A stretch of DNA of 64,000 nt from Bacillota bacterium (GTDB lineage: Bacteria > Bacillota_I > Bacilli_A > RFN20 > CAG-288), in NCBI GenBank assembly GCA_023459795.1, contig JAEWSP010000028.1, positions 55,081-119,080 of the forward strand, in the 5' to 3' direction. Numbering within the stretch: the first letter of the stretch is position 1; the number at the start of each line of letters is the position of its first letter. The notes under the pieces were generated by a model that saw only the letters and a program-made list of their open reading frames with translations, was not told the origin of the DNA and searched no databases. Shown here in pieces: positions 43,945 through 53,412 of this stretch. The translations under genes and the position numbers were made by a program.

Positions 43945-45222
43945 ATGAAAAAGCTTGTTACTGATCTTAAGGTCTCTGGTAAGAAGGTTCTTGTCCGTGT
44001 CGATTTCAACGTCCCCCACAAGGGAAGTGTCATCACGGATGATAACAGAATCGCTGCCGCCATTCCGACTATCGCCGAACTGGTGAAGCAGGGAGCCAAG
44101 GTCGTTCTTATGAGCCACCTCGGCAAGGTTGCCTGGAAGAAGCTCAAGAAGGGTCAGGCTACTCAGGAAGACATCGACAAGCAGATGAAGAAGAACGATC
44201 TCTCGATCGCTCTTGCTCCTCTTGCCAAGCACCTCGAAGAGAACCTCGGCCACAAGGTCAACGTCTCTTTCTCGAAGGCTACCAAGGGCGAAGAACTCAA
44301 GGCTGCTATCGACGGACTCAAGGATGGAGATGTCCTTCTCGTTCAGAATACCCGTTATGAAGCTGGCGAAGAGGCCAACGATCCGAAGCTTGCTGCTGAG
44401 TGGGCTTCCTATGTCGATGCCTTCGTCATGGATGCCTTCGGCTCTGCCCATCGCGCCCACGCTTCTACTTTCGGAGTTCCGGATCTTCTCAAGAAGGAAG
44501 GAAAGCAGACTGCTGTCGGCTTCCTTATGGAGAAGGAAATCAAGAACCTCGGCCGTTGCGTCAATCCGTCCGAGGAACAGAGACCGTACATCGCCATTCT
44601 CGGCGGTTCCAAGGTTTCTTCCAAGATCGAGGTTATCGATTCGCTCTTAAAGAAGTGCGACAAGATCCTCATCGGCGGCGGTATGGGTTATACCTTCAAG
44701 AAGGCTGTCTTCGGCGTCAAGGTCGGCAAGTCCCTCTGCGAGGATGACCAGCTCGCCTATGCCAAGAAGTGCTATGAGACTGGCAAGATCGTCCTTTCTG
44801 TCGATACCATCCTCGGCAAGGGATTCAATCCGGATGAACCGGATGCTCCTATTACTGACAAGCAGATCGTCGGAAATGTGGACTTCCCGGATGATTTCGA
44901 AGGACTCGATATCGGTCCGGAGACCTGCAAGCTTTATACGGACGAAATCCGCAAGGCCAAGACTGTCTTCTGGAACGGCCCGATGGGCGTCTTTGAGAAC
45001 AAGGACTTCCAGGAAGGCACCAAGGCTATCTGCAAGGCCTGCGCCGAAGCGACCAAGGCCGGGGCCTTCACCGTTGTCGGTGGCGGCGATTCCGCCTCTG
45101 CCGTCAAGGAGTTCGGATATGCGGATCAGTTCAGCCACATCTCTACCGGTGGCGGAGCATCCCTCGAGCTCATCCAGTTCGATGGCAAGCTTCCGGGCAT
45201 CGATGTCATTGAAGATAAGTAG
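43945..45222 (+). CDS. pgk: phosphoglycerate kinase
   Basis: A 425-residue PGK. It shows VRVDFNVPHKGSVITDDNRI, RAHASTFGVP, LGGSKVSSKIEVIDSLLKKCDKILIGGGMGYTF and GGGDSASAVKEFG...STGGGASLELIQ. Compared with the usual 390-400 residues it carries an insertion after MSHLGK (about residues 57-83, KLKKGQATQEDIDKQMKK), in the loop that normally reads GRPKG. The ATG at 43945 has AAAGGAGAA upstream. It makes ATP from 1,3-bisphosphoglycerate. Confidence 0.98.
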   Translation: MKKLVTDLKVSGKKVLVRVDFNVPHKGSVITDDNRIAAAIPTIAELVKQGAKVVLMSHLGKVAWKKLKKGQATQEDIDKQMKKNDLSIALAPLAKHLEENLGHKVNVSFSKATKGEELKAAIDGLKDGDVLLVQNTRYEAGEEANDPKLAAEWASYVDAFVMDAFGSAHRAHASTFGVPDLLKKEGKQTAVGFLMEKEIKNLGRCVNPSEEQRPYIAILGGSKVSSKIEVIDSLLKKCDKILIGGGMGYTFKKAVFGVKVGKSLCEDDQLAYAKKCYETGKIVLSVDTILGKGFNPDEPDAPITDKQIVGNVDFPDDFEGLDIGPETCKLYTDEIRKAKTVFWNGPMGVFENKDFQEGTKAICKACAEATKAGAFTVVGGGDSASAVKEFGYADQFSHISTGGGASLELIQFDGKLPGIDVIEDK

Positions 45223-45249
45223 TCGGTTCTAGAACAGGAAAACAAGAAT

Positions 45250-46011
45250 ATGTCCCGTAAAAAGTTTTTGATGGGCAACTGGAAGATGAACCACACCATC
45301 GCAGAGGCGGAAGCCTTCTGCGATGATGTCAAGGAAATGGGTCTTGTCAAGAAGGCAAGAGCCAAGTCCGTCATGATCGGTGTTGCCCCGTCCTATCTCT
45401 CTCTTCAGGCCGTGAGGAAGCATGCCCACGGATTGATCGTTGCCAGCCAGGACGTCCACTATGCCAATCATGGTGCCTATACTTCTTCCGTCTCCATCCC
45501 GATGCTTGAGGAAATCAACGTTGATTGGAGCATCGTCGGCCATTCCGAGAGGAGACAGTACGAAGGCGAAACGGATCTCGACTGCAACCAGAAGATCAAG
45601 GCTCTTGTCGCCAACCGTTTCCATGCCATCTACTGCGTCGGAGAATCTGCCAAGGAATATGATGCCGGCCTTACCAAGGACGTCATCGCCAAGCAGGTCA
45701 TCGTCGGCCTTCTTGATCTCACCAAGGAAGAAGTCGGCAATGTCGTCATTGCCTATGAACCTGTGTGGGCTATCGGAACTGGCAAGAATGCCTCTGCCGA
45801 AATCGCCGAAGATATCTGCAGGTTCATCCGTTCGCTGCTAGAAAAGCAGTTTGGCAAGGTTGCTTCCCAGAAGGCACTCATCCTCTACGGAGGAAGCGTC
45901 AAGCCGGAGAGCATCCATGGCTATCTGCAGCAGGAAGATGTCGATGGCGCCCTTGTCGGCGGAGCTTCCCTGAAGTCCCAGTCCTTCCAAGAGCTGCTCA
46001 ACAACATCTAA
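45250..46011 (+). CDS. tpiA: triosephosphate isomerase
   Basis: A 253-residue TIM-barrel enzyme interconverting dihydroxyacetone phosphate and glyceraldehyde 3-phosphate. Catalytic residues are in MGNWKMN (Lys), IVGHSERR (His) and AYEPVWAIGTGK (Glu); the phosphate loop YGGSVKPES and GGASLKSQ are present. It begins 27 bases after pgk and is probably co-transcribed. Confidence 0.99.
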   Translation: MSRKKFLMGNWKMNHTIAEAEAFCDDVKEMGLVKKARAKSVMIGVAPSYLSLQAVRKHAHGLIVASQDVHYANHGAYTSSVSIPMLEEINVDWSIVGHSERRQYEGETDLDCNQKIKALVANRFHAIYCVGESAKEYDAGLTKDVIAKQVIVGLLDLTKEEVGNVVIAYEPVWAIGTGKNASAEIAEDICRFIRSLLEKQFGKVASQKALILYGGSVKPESIHGYLQQEDVDGALVGGASLKSQSFQELLNNI

Positions 46012-46029
46012 CCTAATCTGCTTTCTTGA

Positions 46030-46060
46030 TCTCCCGAGCCTCGGCCCGGGAGATTTTCTT
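46030..46060 (+). terminator. terminator after tpiA
   Basis: Stem CTCCCG(AGCC) / (GGCC)CGGGAG and ATTTTCTTTT. Confidence 0.8.
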
Positions 46061-46068
46061 TTCCGGTA

Positions 46069-46096
46069 TTGATTCTTTTGTACTTTTCCTTATACT
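46069..46096 (+). promoter_or_regulatory. promoter of the Bax inhibitor-1 gene
   Basis: TTGATT (46069-46074), 16 bp, TATACT (46091-46096). Confidence 0.6.
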
Positions 46097-46152
46097 TAGG
46101 TTAGTTTCCTGCTCGCTTTTTATAAGCAGAACACAACAAAAGAGGAGAAAAA

Positions 46153-46950
46153 ATGAAAGAATATCAAGCTGGATTCAACGACGGAACCTGGGCTGTAGAT
46201 CCCCAGGCAAAACCGGAAGTTCAGGCCAGAACCAAGAAGCAGGCGCAGATGCTGTCCATGGGTAAGATCTATCTCTGGACTGCTCTCGGGCTTCTGATCA
46301 CAGGACTGATCGCCTTCCTTACTCCGGATGTCCTTCTGGCTTCCGGAAATACGGAGACAACGGCCAATGTCTATGTCGGAATCCTTATTGCCTCGCTTGC
46401 CGTCATCCTGCCGATTACGATTGTCATGATGATCCTGCCTTTCCGGACAAAGCCGGAAAGCAAAGGCATTGCAACGATCGTCTTCTACTTCCTATATACG
46501 ATTGCAATGGGCTTCCTCCTCTCCGCGATCTTCATGGTTCTCTTTGCAGCCGAAGGCGAGGAATTCGGGAAAGTCATCGGAATTGCCTTCCTGATGACTG
46601 CAGGATGCTTCGGACTGATGGGACTTATCGGAACATTCGTGAAGAAGCTGAATGTCATCATCCCGCTTGTTATGACTCTGGCAATCGGCGTCCTTACGCT
46701 CTCTCTTGTCAATTTCTTCTTCTATAACGAGATGATCTACTGGATTACGGACTTTGTCTGCTTTGCCCTCATCCTTCTCTGCACCGCCCTGGATATCCAC
46801 AATATCAAGAAGATCGTCCAGCATACGAACTTCGGAAATGCCACAGCGCTTAGCGTATATCTGGCTTTCAACCTCTACACCGATTTCATCCGTATCTTCC
46901 TATATGTCCTCTACTATGCTGCCATCATCTTCGGAAAGAATAAGAACTAA
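46153..46950 (+). CDS. Bax inhibitor-1/YccA family membrane protein
   Basis: A 265-residue seven-segment membrane protein of the TMBIM family. A 35-residue polar N-terminus precedes the first segment. The C-terminal signature holds: LDIHNIKKIV...LSVYLAFNLYTDFIRIFLYVLY, with the Asp residues that form the pH-sensing pair in YetJ. Bacterial members such as YetJ leak calcium. AGAGGAG precedes the start. It is monocistronic. Confidence 0.92.
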   Translation: MKEYQAGFNDGTWAVDPQAKPEVQARTKKQAQMLSMGKIYLWTALGLLITGLIAFLTPDVLLASGNTETTANVYVGILIASLAVILPITIVMMILPFRTKPESKGIATIVFYFLYTIAMGFLLSAIFMVLFAAEGEEFGKVIGIAFLMTAGCFGLMGLIGTFVKKLNVIIPLVMTLAIGVLTLSLVNFFFYNEMIYWITDFVCFALILLCTALDIHNIKKIVQHTNFGNATALSVYLAFNLYTDFIRIFLYVLYYAAIIFGKNKN

Positions 46951-46960
46951 ACGGAATAAA

Positions 46961-46984
46961 GGGGGTCTTCGGATCCCCTTTTTG
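46961..46984 (+). terminator. terminator after the Bax inhibitor-1 gene
   Basis: A seven-base stem with a TTCG loop (GGGGGTC-TTCG-GATCCCC) and TTTTTG. Confidence 0.85.
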
Positions 46985-47073
46985 TATTCTCTTAAAATCC
47001 TTATTCTAAAGGTGTTTCCGGCCTTTCTTGCCGGTACCCGAGTCCGGGCGTTTCAAAAAACGTCAAAAATGCT

Positions 47074-47102
47074 TTGACATCTTCTCCGGGCTACTCTATA
47101 AT
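47074..47102 (+). promoter_or_regulatory. str operon promoter
   Basis: Consensus TTGACA (47074-47079), 17 bp, TATAAT (47097-47102). The leader is about 110 bases; GCGGGC and GCCCG arms near 47118-47163 could fold, possibly for ribosomal-protein feedback. Confidence 0.85.
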
Positions 47103-47218
47103 CTTTCTTGTCGCAGTTGCGGGCACCGCCCGTTCTTTTTATGAAAAGAACAGGAAACGCCCGGAATTGTGGTACATAGGTATTCTTATTAAAGAATAGT
47201 TTCCTGGAGGAAAAAGCA

Positions 47219-47644
47219 ATGCCTACTATTAATCAGTTGGTTCGTAACGAAAGAAGAAAGCCGACCTACAAGTCCAAGTCTCCGGCCCTTGGAAAGAGAT
47301 GGGATTCGCTCGACAAGACCGAGAAGTCCATTTCTGCCCCGCAGAAGAAGGGTGTCTGCACCCGTGTTGGAACGATGACTCCGAAGAAGCCGAACTCTGC
47401 TGCCCGTAAGTACGCTCGTGTCCGCCTTTCCAACGGCTACGAAGTTACTGCCTACATTCCTGGAGAAGGTCATAACCTTCAGGAGCACAAGGTAGTCCTG
47501 ATCCGTGGCGGCCGTGTCCGTGATTTACCGGGTGTCCGTTACCACATCGTCCGTGGCGCTCTTGAGTGCTTCGGAGTTGAGAACCGGAAGCAGAGCCGTT
47601 CCCGTTATGGAACCAAGAAGGATGGCTCCATTCAGAAGAAGTAG
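47219..47644 (+). CDS. rpsL: 30S ribosomal protein S12
   Basis: A 141-residue S12, the decoding-centre protein. It shows [40 protein letters not shown] and GEGHNLQEH; the Lys positions linked to streptomycin resistance (TPKKPNS) are wild type. The YHIVRGALE...SRSRYGTKK tail is normal. CTGGAGGAA precedes the start. Confidence 0.99.
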   Translation: MPTINQLVRNERRKPTYKSKSPALGKRWDSLDKTEKSISAPQKKGVCTRVGTMTPKKPNSAARKYARVRLSNGYEVTAYIPGEGHNLQEHKVVLIRGGRVRDLPGVRYHIVRGALECFGVENRKQSRSRYGTKKDGSIQKK

Positions 47645-47665
47645 TAGAAAAGGAGCTCTTTAACA

Positions 47666-48139
47666 ATGCCAAGAAAGAATGGTGCCGTTCAGCACAGAGA
47701 TGTCTTACCCGATCCGATTTACAATTCCAAGCTCGTTTCCCGTTTAATCAACCGTATTATGGTCGATGGCAAGAAGGGAACCGCTCAGACGATTCTCTAC
47801 GGAGCCTTCGATGCCGTCGCCAAGAAGACTGGCAAGCAGGCCCTCGAGGTCTTCGAGATTGCTCTCGGCAACATCATGCCGGAAGTCGAACTCAAGGCTC
47901 GTCGTGTCGGCGCTTCCAACTACCAGGTCCCGGTCGAAGTTTCTCCGGAACGTAAGGTTACTCTTGGACTCCGTTGGCTGGTTACCTTTGCTCGTCTCCG
48001 CAATGAGAAGAACATGAAGGATAAGCTCGCTGGCGAAATCATCGATGCCGCCAATGGTACCGGTGGAGCTGTCAAGCGTAAGGAAGATATGCATAAGACG
48101 GCAGAAGCCAACAAGGCTTATGCCCACTACCGTTGGTAA
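47666..48139 (+). CDS. rpsG: 30S ribosomal protein S7
   Basis: A 157-residue S7, the primary binder of the 16S rRNA 3' domain. [36 protein letters not shown]-like [14 protein letters not shown] and RWLVTFAR, and a final NKAYAHYRW. It lies 21 bases after rpsL. Length and ends are ordinary. Confidence 0.99.
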   Translation: MPRKNGAVQHRDVLPDPIYNSKLVSRLINRIMVDGKKGTAQTILYGAFDAVAKKTGKQALEVFEIALGNIMPEVELKARRVGASNYQVPVEVSPERKVTLGLRWLVTFARLRNEKNMKDKLAGEIIDAANGTGGAVKRKEDMHKTAEANKAYAHYRW

Positions 48140-48172
48140 TTCGATCCGACTTCAAATAAAGGAGAATCACGA

Positions 48173-50314
48173 ATGGCTACGATGGATAACGACCAGGCAA
48201 TGGTTTCGCAGTACGAAGCTGTCAGCTTGGAAAATGTCAGAAATATCGGAATCATGGCGCATATCGACGCCGGCAAGACCACGACTTCCGAGCGAATCCT
48301 CTACTTCACCGGCAAGACGCATAAGATCGGCGAGACCCATGATGGTGCTTCCGCCATGGACTTCAACGAACAGGAACAGAAGCGTGGTATTACTATTTAC
48401 TCCGCTGCTACGACCTGCATGTGGAAGGGACATCGTATCAATTTGATCGATACTCCTGGCCATGTCGACTTCACTGCTGAGGTCGAGCGTTCCCTCCGTG
48501 TCCTCGATGGCGCTGTTTGCGTCCTCGATGGCAAGAACGGTGTCGAACCTCAGACCGAAACTGTCTGGAGACAGGCAGATAAGTACAGTGTTCCGCGTAT
48601 TGTCTTCGTCAACAAGCTTGATGCCACTGGCGCCAACTTCGAAATGTCGGTTGCCTCCATCAAGGAGAAGGTCGGTGCAAACGGTGTCGCTATCGCTTAC
48701 CCGATCGGCCTCGAAACCCAGCTTCTCGGCCTTATCGACCTCGTCGAAATGAAGGCCTGGCTCTGGGATCTTGATCCGAAGGTTTCCGAAAGTATGAAGC
48801 CGAACATTGTCTCTCTCGACCAGGTTCCGTCTCAGTACGCTTCCTATGTCGAAGGAGCCAAGAAGTATCGTCAGATCCTTATTGAGCAGCTCTCCAATTT
48901 CGATGATGAGATTGCTATGTCTGCCTTAAGCGGAGAAGAGCCCACGGTCGAACAGATCAAGAAGGCAATCCGTAAGGGAACTATCGACGAGAAGATCGAC
49001 TTCGTTCCGGTTGTCTGCGGTTCTGCTTACAAGAACAAGGGCGTCCAGTACATGCTCGACTGCGTCATCGACTATCTTCCTTCTCCGATTGATGTTCCGA
49101 ACCCGATTGCTCATGACAAGGATGGCAACGAAGTTGTCATTTCCCAGGATCCGAAGGCACCGTTTGTTGCCCTCGCATTCAAGCTTGTCACCGATCAGTT
49201 CGGTACGCAGTGCTTCTTCCGTGTCTATTCCGGTACCATCAAGTCCGGATCCTATGTCTACAACGTCCGTTCCGGCGCCAAGGAACGTGTCTCCCGTCTT
49301 GTTCTCGTCAATGCCAACTCTCATGAGAACATCACGGAGGCCCGTGCCGGTGAAATTGCTGCCGCTATCGGCTTCTCTTCCACCCGTACCGGTGATACTC
49401 TCGTTGGCGATGGCGATCCGAAGGTCTCCCTCGAATCCATCAAGTTCGCTGATCCGGTTATCTCCGAGGCTATCGAGCCTGTGAAGAGAACTGACCAGGA
49501 CAAGATGTCTGAACTTCTCATCAAGTTCACCGAAGAGGATCCTACCTTCCACTTCAATACCAATGCAGAAACCGGTCAGTCGATTATTGCCGGTGTCGGC
49601 GAGCTCCAGCTCGACGTCAACGTCACCCGTCTGAAGAACGATTTCGGCATTGAGTGCCGTGTCGGCGCTCCGCAGGTTGCCTACCGTGAAACTATCCGCG
49701 CTACCGCGGAATGCGAAGGTAAGTACATCAAGCAGAACGGCGGTCATGGTCAGTACGGACATGTTGTGTTCCGTATGGAGCCGAACCCTGGAAAGGGTAT
49801 CGTCATCGAGGATAAGATCACCGGTGGCGCCATCCCTAAGGAATTCATCAAGCCGTCTATCGACGGACTTCAGGAATCCCTCTCCAAGGGTCTTGTCGCT
49901 GGCTATCCGGCCATCGATATCCATGCTGAACTCATCGATGGTTCTTACCACGATGTCGATTCTTCCGAAGCCGCCTACAAGCTTGCTTCTGCGATCGCCG
50001 TCAAGACTGCTGCCAGCAAGTGCAGCCCGGTCATTCTCGAGCCGATCGTCAAGGCCGAAATCACGACTCCGCTGGATTATGTCGGAACCGTCATGGGCGA
50101 TGTCTCGAAGCGCCGTGGTCAGATCGATGGCATGGTCCAGAAGGCCAATGCCCAGCTCATCACTGCCTTCATTCCGCTCGCCAATATGTTCGGTTACATC
50201 TCTGATCTCCGCTCGATGACCCAGGGTCGCGGCATCTACACGATGACCTTCGACCACTATCAGGAAGTCCCGCGGTCCGTGCAGGAAGAAATCATCAAAA
50301 AGCGGAATTCCTAA
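48173..50314 (+). CDS. fusA: translation elongation factor G
   Basis: A 713-residue EF-G, the translocase GTPase. G1 [15 protein letters not shown], switch RGITIYSA, G3 DTPGHVDFT and G4 NKLDATGAN are present, and domain IV carries [12 protein letters not shown]. The N-terminus is a little longer than usual ([21 protein letters not shown]). One variation is the CMWKGHRIN stretch before G3. AAAGGAGAA precedes the start. Confidence 0.99.
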   Translation: MATMDNDQAMVSQYEAVSLENVRNIGIMAHIDAGKTTTSERILYFTGKTHKIGETHDGASAMDFNEQEQKRGITIYSAATTCMWKGHRINLIDTPGHVDFTAEVERSLRVLDGAVCVLDGKNGVEPQTETVWRQADKYSVPRIVFVNKLDATGANFEMSVASIKEKVGANGVAIAYPIGLETQLLGLIDLVEMKAWLWDLDPKVSESMKPNIVSLDQVPSQYASYVEGAKKYRQILIEQLSNFDDEIAMSALSGEEPTVEQIKKAIRKGTIDEKIDFVPVVCGSAYKNKGVQYMLDCVIDYLPSPIDVPNPIAHDKDGNEVVISQDPKAPFVALAFKLVTDQFGTQCFFRVYSGTIKSGSYVYNVRSGAKERVSRLVLVNANSHENITEARAGEIAAAIGFSSTRTGDTLVGDGDPKVSLESIKFADPVISEAIEPVKRTDQDKMSELLIKFTEEDPTFHFNTNAETGQSIIAGVGELQLDVNVTRLKNDFGIECRVGAPQVAYRETIRATAECEGKYIKQNGGHGQYGHVVFRMEPNPGKGIVIEDKITGGAIPKEFIKPSIDGLQESLSKGLVAGYPAIDIHAELIDGSYHDVDSSEAAYKLASAIAVKTAASKCSPVILEPIVKAEITTPLDYVGTVMGDVSKRRGQIDGMVQKANAQLITAFIPLANMFGYISDLRSMTQGRGIYTMTFDHYQEVPRSVQEEIIKKRNS

Positions 50315-50329
50315 TCGATATTCCGTGTA

Positions 50330-50358
50330 TTGAAAAGATTTCTTAAAAAGTGTATAGT
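50330..50358 (+). promoter_or_regulatory. tuf promoter
   Basis: TTGAAA (50330-50335), 17 bp, TATAGT (50353-50358), just after fusA. It lets tuf be made in excess of the rest of the str operon. Confidence 0.8.
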
Positions 50359-50393
50359 CATTACGGTTCTAAATTGGAGGAATAAATTGCATT

Positions 50394-51578
50394 ATGGCAA
50401 AACCAAAGTATGATCGTACGAAGCCGAATGTCAACATCGGCACCATTGGACACATCGACCACGGAAAGACCACTTTAACGTCGGCCATCACCATGGTTCT
50501 GGCTAAGAAGGGATTTTCTAAGGCCCTTAAGTATGACCAGATCGATGCTGCTCCGGAAGAGAAGGCTCGTGGCGTCACTATTAACGCTGCCCATGTCGAA
50601 TATGATACTGCTACCCGTCACTACACCCATGTCGACTGCCCTGGCCATGCTGACTACATCAAGAACATGATCACTGGCGCCGCCCAGATGGATGGAGCTA
50701 TCCTTGTTGTTTCTGCTGCCGATGGTGTTATGCCGCAGACTCGTGAGCATGTTCTTCTTGCTCATCAGGTCGGCGTTCCGTACATCGTCGTCTTCCTCAA
50801 CAAGTGCGACCGTGTTGATGATCCGGAACTCATCGATCTCGTTGAGATGGATGTCCGTGATCTTCTCACTCAGAATGGATATCCGGGAGACAAGGTTCCG
50901 GTCATCCGTGGATCTGCTCTCAAGGCTATCGAAGGCGATCCGAAGTATGAACAGTCCATTATGGACCTTATGGATGCTTGCGATTCCTACATCCCGCTTC
51001 CTCAGCGTGATGTCGATAAGCCGTTCCTTATGGCTGTCGAGGATGTTATGACCATCACTGGCCGTGGCACCGTCGCTACCGGAAGAGTCGAGCGTGGAAC
51101 CCTTAAGCCGAACGATGAAATCGAAATCGTTGGCATTATGGATACCCGTAAGGCTATCGTTACTTCGCTTGAAATGTTCCGTAAGACTCTTGACTTCGCT
51201 CAGGCTGGCGACAACGTCGGCGCCCTTCTCCGTGGTATTGACCGTGATCAGGTCGTCCGTGGACAGGTCCTCTGCAAGCCGGGAAGTGTCACTCCGCATA
51301 CCAAGTTCTCTGGTCAGGTCTACGTTCTGAAGAAGGAAGAGGGTGGTCGTCATACTGCCTTCACCAACAACTACAGACCGCAGTTCTACTTCCGTACTAC
51401 TGATGTCACCGGAACCATCACTCTTCCGGAAGGCACTCAGATGGTTATGCCGGGCGATCATGTTGAACTCGATGTTGAGCTCATTCATCCTATCGCTATC
51501 GAGCAGAACACTCGTTTCGCTATACGTGAAGGCGGCCACACCGTTGGTGCCGGCACCGTCACCAAGATCAAGGACTAG
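50394..51578 (+). CDS. tuf: elongation factor Tu
   Basis: A 394-residue EF-Tu that delivers aminoacyl-tRNA. G1 [14 protein letters not shown], effector [16 protein letters not shown]3 [12 protein letters not shown] and G4 [12 protein letters not shown]. Codon use is the most biased in the window. It has a private promoter and a strong terminator. The usual QTREH(I/V)LLA site and C-terminal [15 protein letters not shown] are intact. Confidence 0.99.
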   Translation: MAKPKYDRTKPNVNIGTIGHIDHGKTTLTSAITMVLAKKGFSKALKYDQIDAAPEEKARGVTINAAHVEYDTATRHYTHVDCPGHADYIKNMITGAAQMDGAILVVSAADGVMPQTREHVLLAHQVGVPYIVVFLNKCDRVDDPELIDLVEMDVRDLLTQNGYPGDKVPVIRGSALKAIEGDPKYEQSIMDLMDACDSYIPLPQRDVDKPFLMAVEDVMTITGRGTVATGRVERGTLKPNDEIEIVGIMDTRKAIVTSLEMFRKTLDFAQAGDNVGALLRGIDRDQVVRGQVLCKPGSVTPHTKFSGQVYVLKKEEGGRHTAFTNNYRPQFYFRTTDVTGTITLPEGTQMVMPGDHVELDVELIHPIAIEQNTRFAIREGGHTVGAGTVTKIKD

Positions 51579-51600
51579 TTCCTTCTTCCAATAGAAAACA

Positions 51601-51628
51601 GACGGCTCCCGCAAGGGAGCCGTTTTTG
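51601..51628 (+). terminator. terminator after tuf
   Basis: Stem ACGGCTCCC / GGGAGCCGT with loop GCAA and TTTTTGG. Confidence 0.9.
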
Positions 51629-51651
51629 GTTTCCTGCTTCCGTGGTTTTCC

Positions 51652-51680
51652 TTGACTATGGTGCCGAAAATAACGATAAT
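51652..51680 (+). promoter_or_regulatory. tRNA-Ser promoter
   Basis: TTGACT (51652-51657), 17 bp, GATAAT (51675-51680), about 30 bases before the tRNA. Confidence 0.75.
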
Positions 51681-51709
51681 ATATGAGCTTGGCGAATGCC
51701 AGATTCCGT

Positions 51710-51799
51710 GGAGCAATACTCAAGCGGTGAAGAGGCGTCCCTGCTAAGGACGTAGTGCGAGCAATCGCAGCGAGAGTTCAAATCTCTCTTGCTCCGCCA
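51710..51799 (+). tRNA. tRNA-Ser (anticodon GCU)
   Basis: A 90-base class II tRNA. Acceptor GGAGCAA/TTGCTCC, D arm CTC/GAG, anticodon arm CGTCC-CTGCTAA-GGACG with GCT at 51743-51745, long variable arm TGCGA-GCAA-TCGCA, T arm GAGAG-TTCAAAT-CTCTC, discriminator G and encoded CCA. It reads AGC/AGU. Confidence 0.97.
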
Positions 51800-51809
51800 G
51801 CATATAAAG

Positions 51810-51832
51810 AACCCTAGCAATAGGGTTTTTTC
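51810..51832 (+). terminator. terminator after tRNA-Ser
   Basis: Stem AACCCTA / TAGGGTT with loop GCAA and TTTTTCTTTT. Confidence 0.85.
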
Positions 51833-51866
51833 TTTTGCTTTTCTTCGCAGGGAATATAGGTCAATT

Positions 51867-51904
51867 GAAAAGCGGCCCCTTCAAGCAACGAAGAAGCCGC
51901 TTTG
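51867..51904 (-). terminator. terminator after the C69 dipeptidase gene
   Basis: Stem AAAGCGGC / GCCGCTTTT on the minus strand with an 18-20 base loop, ending in TTTTC. Confidence 0.65.
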
Positions 51905-51921
51905 CTTTTTCCTTCTGCTAT

Positions 51922-53397
51922 CTACTTGTCCGACATTGCGAAGGCATTCTTCATGCCCATGGATGCCGCATACGTCACCTTGTCGATCGCCCAGTACGTC
52001 TTATCCTTGGCAATAGAAGCAATTTTCTCGTTTGCTTTTGCAATCGAGTCCTTGTCGTTCTTCTTCGAAAGGTAGATTGAATCCAGGCTATCGACTACTT
52101 CCTGGACAGCTGCCATAACGGCATCCTGGTATCTTTCAATCCATCTTCCGCAGGTCCCGAAGTGGCTATCGGTAAGGGCGCCGAGAAGTCGGCTTGCCCA
52201 GTAAAAGCTTTCCGTTGTCACCTTCATGGTTGTCTTGGAGAAATAGTCCGGAACCTTATCCGTGTTGGGGAAGAAAGGAACCATGGTGTTGAAGGCATTG
52301 GAACCGAAAGCAAACCACTGGATAGCAGCGATATCCTTCGGAACATAATCCCGGATCTGGGCTAAGCCCATAAAGGCAGTCCTGTTCACGCCGATAGGGC
52401 GGTACATATCCTTGGTCCTAGGATCGGCATGTTTGTCATAGCAGTCATACGGGGTTCCCTGGAAATGGGAAGAGAGAAGATACTTGACGTCTTCGACGGT
52501 GATCTTCTGTTCCGGGACAAGACTCCACGGAAGGTCGGAGGAGGCCGGAGTGAAGTCCGCATTCTCGCCGTCCCACTTGTAAGTCCTCGGATTCAAAGTA
52601 CGGAGCATGAACCAGGCGCGGGGAGTGTTGTAGATACGGTCGGAGTCGGAAGAAGAACCGAAGGCAAGACGGGGATTGAACTTCCCGTCCATGTTCCGGT
52701 CAAGATGGTTCCTAGCGATGAAATCCTTCAGATCCGGATCGCAGAGGTTGTCCTTCTTCTCTCCATAAGCATCTTCCAGATCGAAGGAATCGATTCCGAG
52801 CTGGTTTGGCATAACGACATAATGGTCTTCCGGAACACGCTTTGCCATCCAGTGATGTCCGCCGACGCTTTCAAACCACCAGATATCCTTGCTGTCGGAG
52901 AAGCCGATTCCGTTGCTTTCGTTGGTTCCGAACTTCTCGTGAAGCATACCAAGACGTAAAACGCCTTCCTTTGCGGAATGGACATACGGAAGAACGAGAA
53001 GAACCAAATTCTCTTCTCCGATTCCGCCAGGGATCTCCTTGTTCTTTCCGTGGGCTTTCTGGAGTTCGACCATAGGGTCGGCGCCAAGGACACGGCTGTT
53101 GGTCGTAATGGTCTCGGTAGCAGTCATTGCGACGTTCTCGCTGTTGATGCCAGCTGCCGGCCAGACTCCTTCCTTGGGATCCACATTCGGGAACATCGTA
53201 TAACGCATCGGATTATCCGGAAGGTCGATCTCGACATGGGTCAGGACCGACTTGTATTTCCGGGGCTGGTCCTTAGGCTCTACGACGATCAGCTTCTTGA
53301 CATGGAAGACGCCAGACGGAGAATCGTCGTTCCTGGCGATCATCGTCGAACCATCGGCACTGGCTTTCCTTCCGACTAGAATTGTTGTGCAAGGCAT
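51922..53397 (-). CDS. C69 family dipeptidase (PepD-like)
   Basis: A 491-residue N-terminal-nucleophile hydrolase of peptidase family C69. The start MPCTTILVGRKASADGSTMIARNDDS is diagnostic: Cys3 becomes the N-terminal nucleophile after removal of two residues, and ARNDDS is in the substrate site. PNVDPKEGVWPAAGINSENVAMTATET and DSKDIWWFESVGGHHWMAKRVPED also fit. It cleaves dipeptides, most likely in the cytoplasm as no signal peptide is present. ATAAAGGAGAA precedes the start. Confidence 0.93.
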   Translation of the reverse strand: MPCTTILVGRKASADGSTMIARNDDSPSGVFHVKKLIVVEPKDQPRKYKSVLTHVEIDLPDNPMRYTMFPNVDPKEGVWPAAGINSENVAMTATETITTNSRVLGADPMVELQKAHGKNKEIPGGIGEENLVLLVLPYVHSAKEGVLRLGMLHEKFGTNESNGIGFSDSKDIWWFESVGGHHWMAKRVPEDHYVVMPNQLGIDSFDLEDAYGEKKDNLCDPDLKDFIARNHLDRNMDGKFNPRLAFGSSSDSDRIYNTPRAWFMLRTLNPRTYKWDGENADFTPASSDLPWSLVPEQKITVEDVKYLLSSHFQGTPYDCYDKHADPRTKDMYRPIGVNRTAFMGLAQIRDYVPKDIAAIQWFAFGSNAFNTMVPFFPNTDKVPDYFSKTTMKVTTESFYWASRLLGALTDSHFGTCGRWIERYQDAVMAAVQEVVDSLDSIYLSKKNDKDSIAKANEKIASIAKDKTYWAIDKVTYAASMGMKNAFAMSDK

Positions 53398-53412
53398 ATT
53401 TCTATTTCTCCT

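Noticed and set aside
48926..50257. A 443-codon frame antisense to fusA, and similar ones against tuf, whiA, uvrA and the phosphoketolase gene
   Set aside because: Same cause as for enolase: shadow frames of strongly biased genes, without ribosome sites, promoters or recognisable domains.
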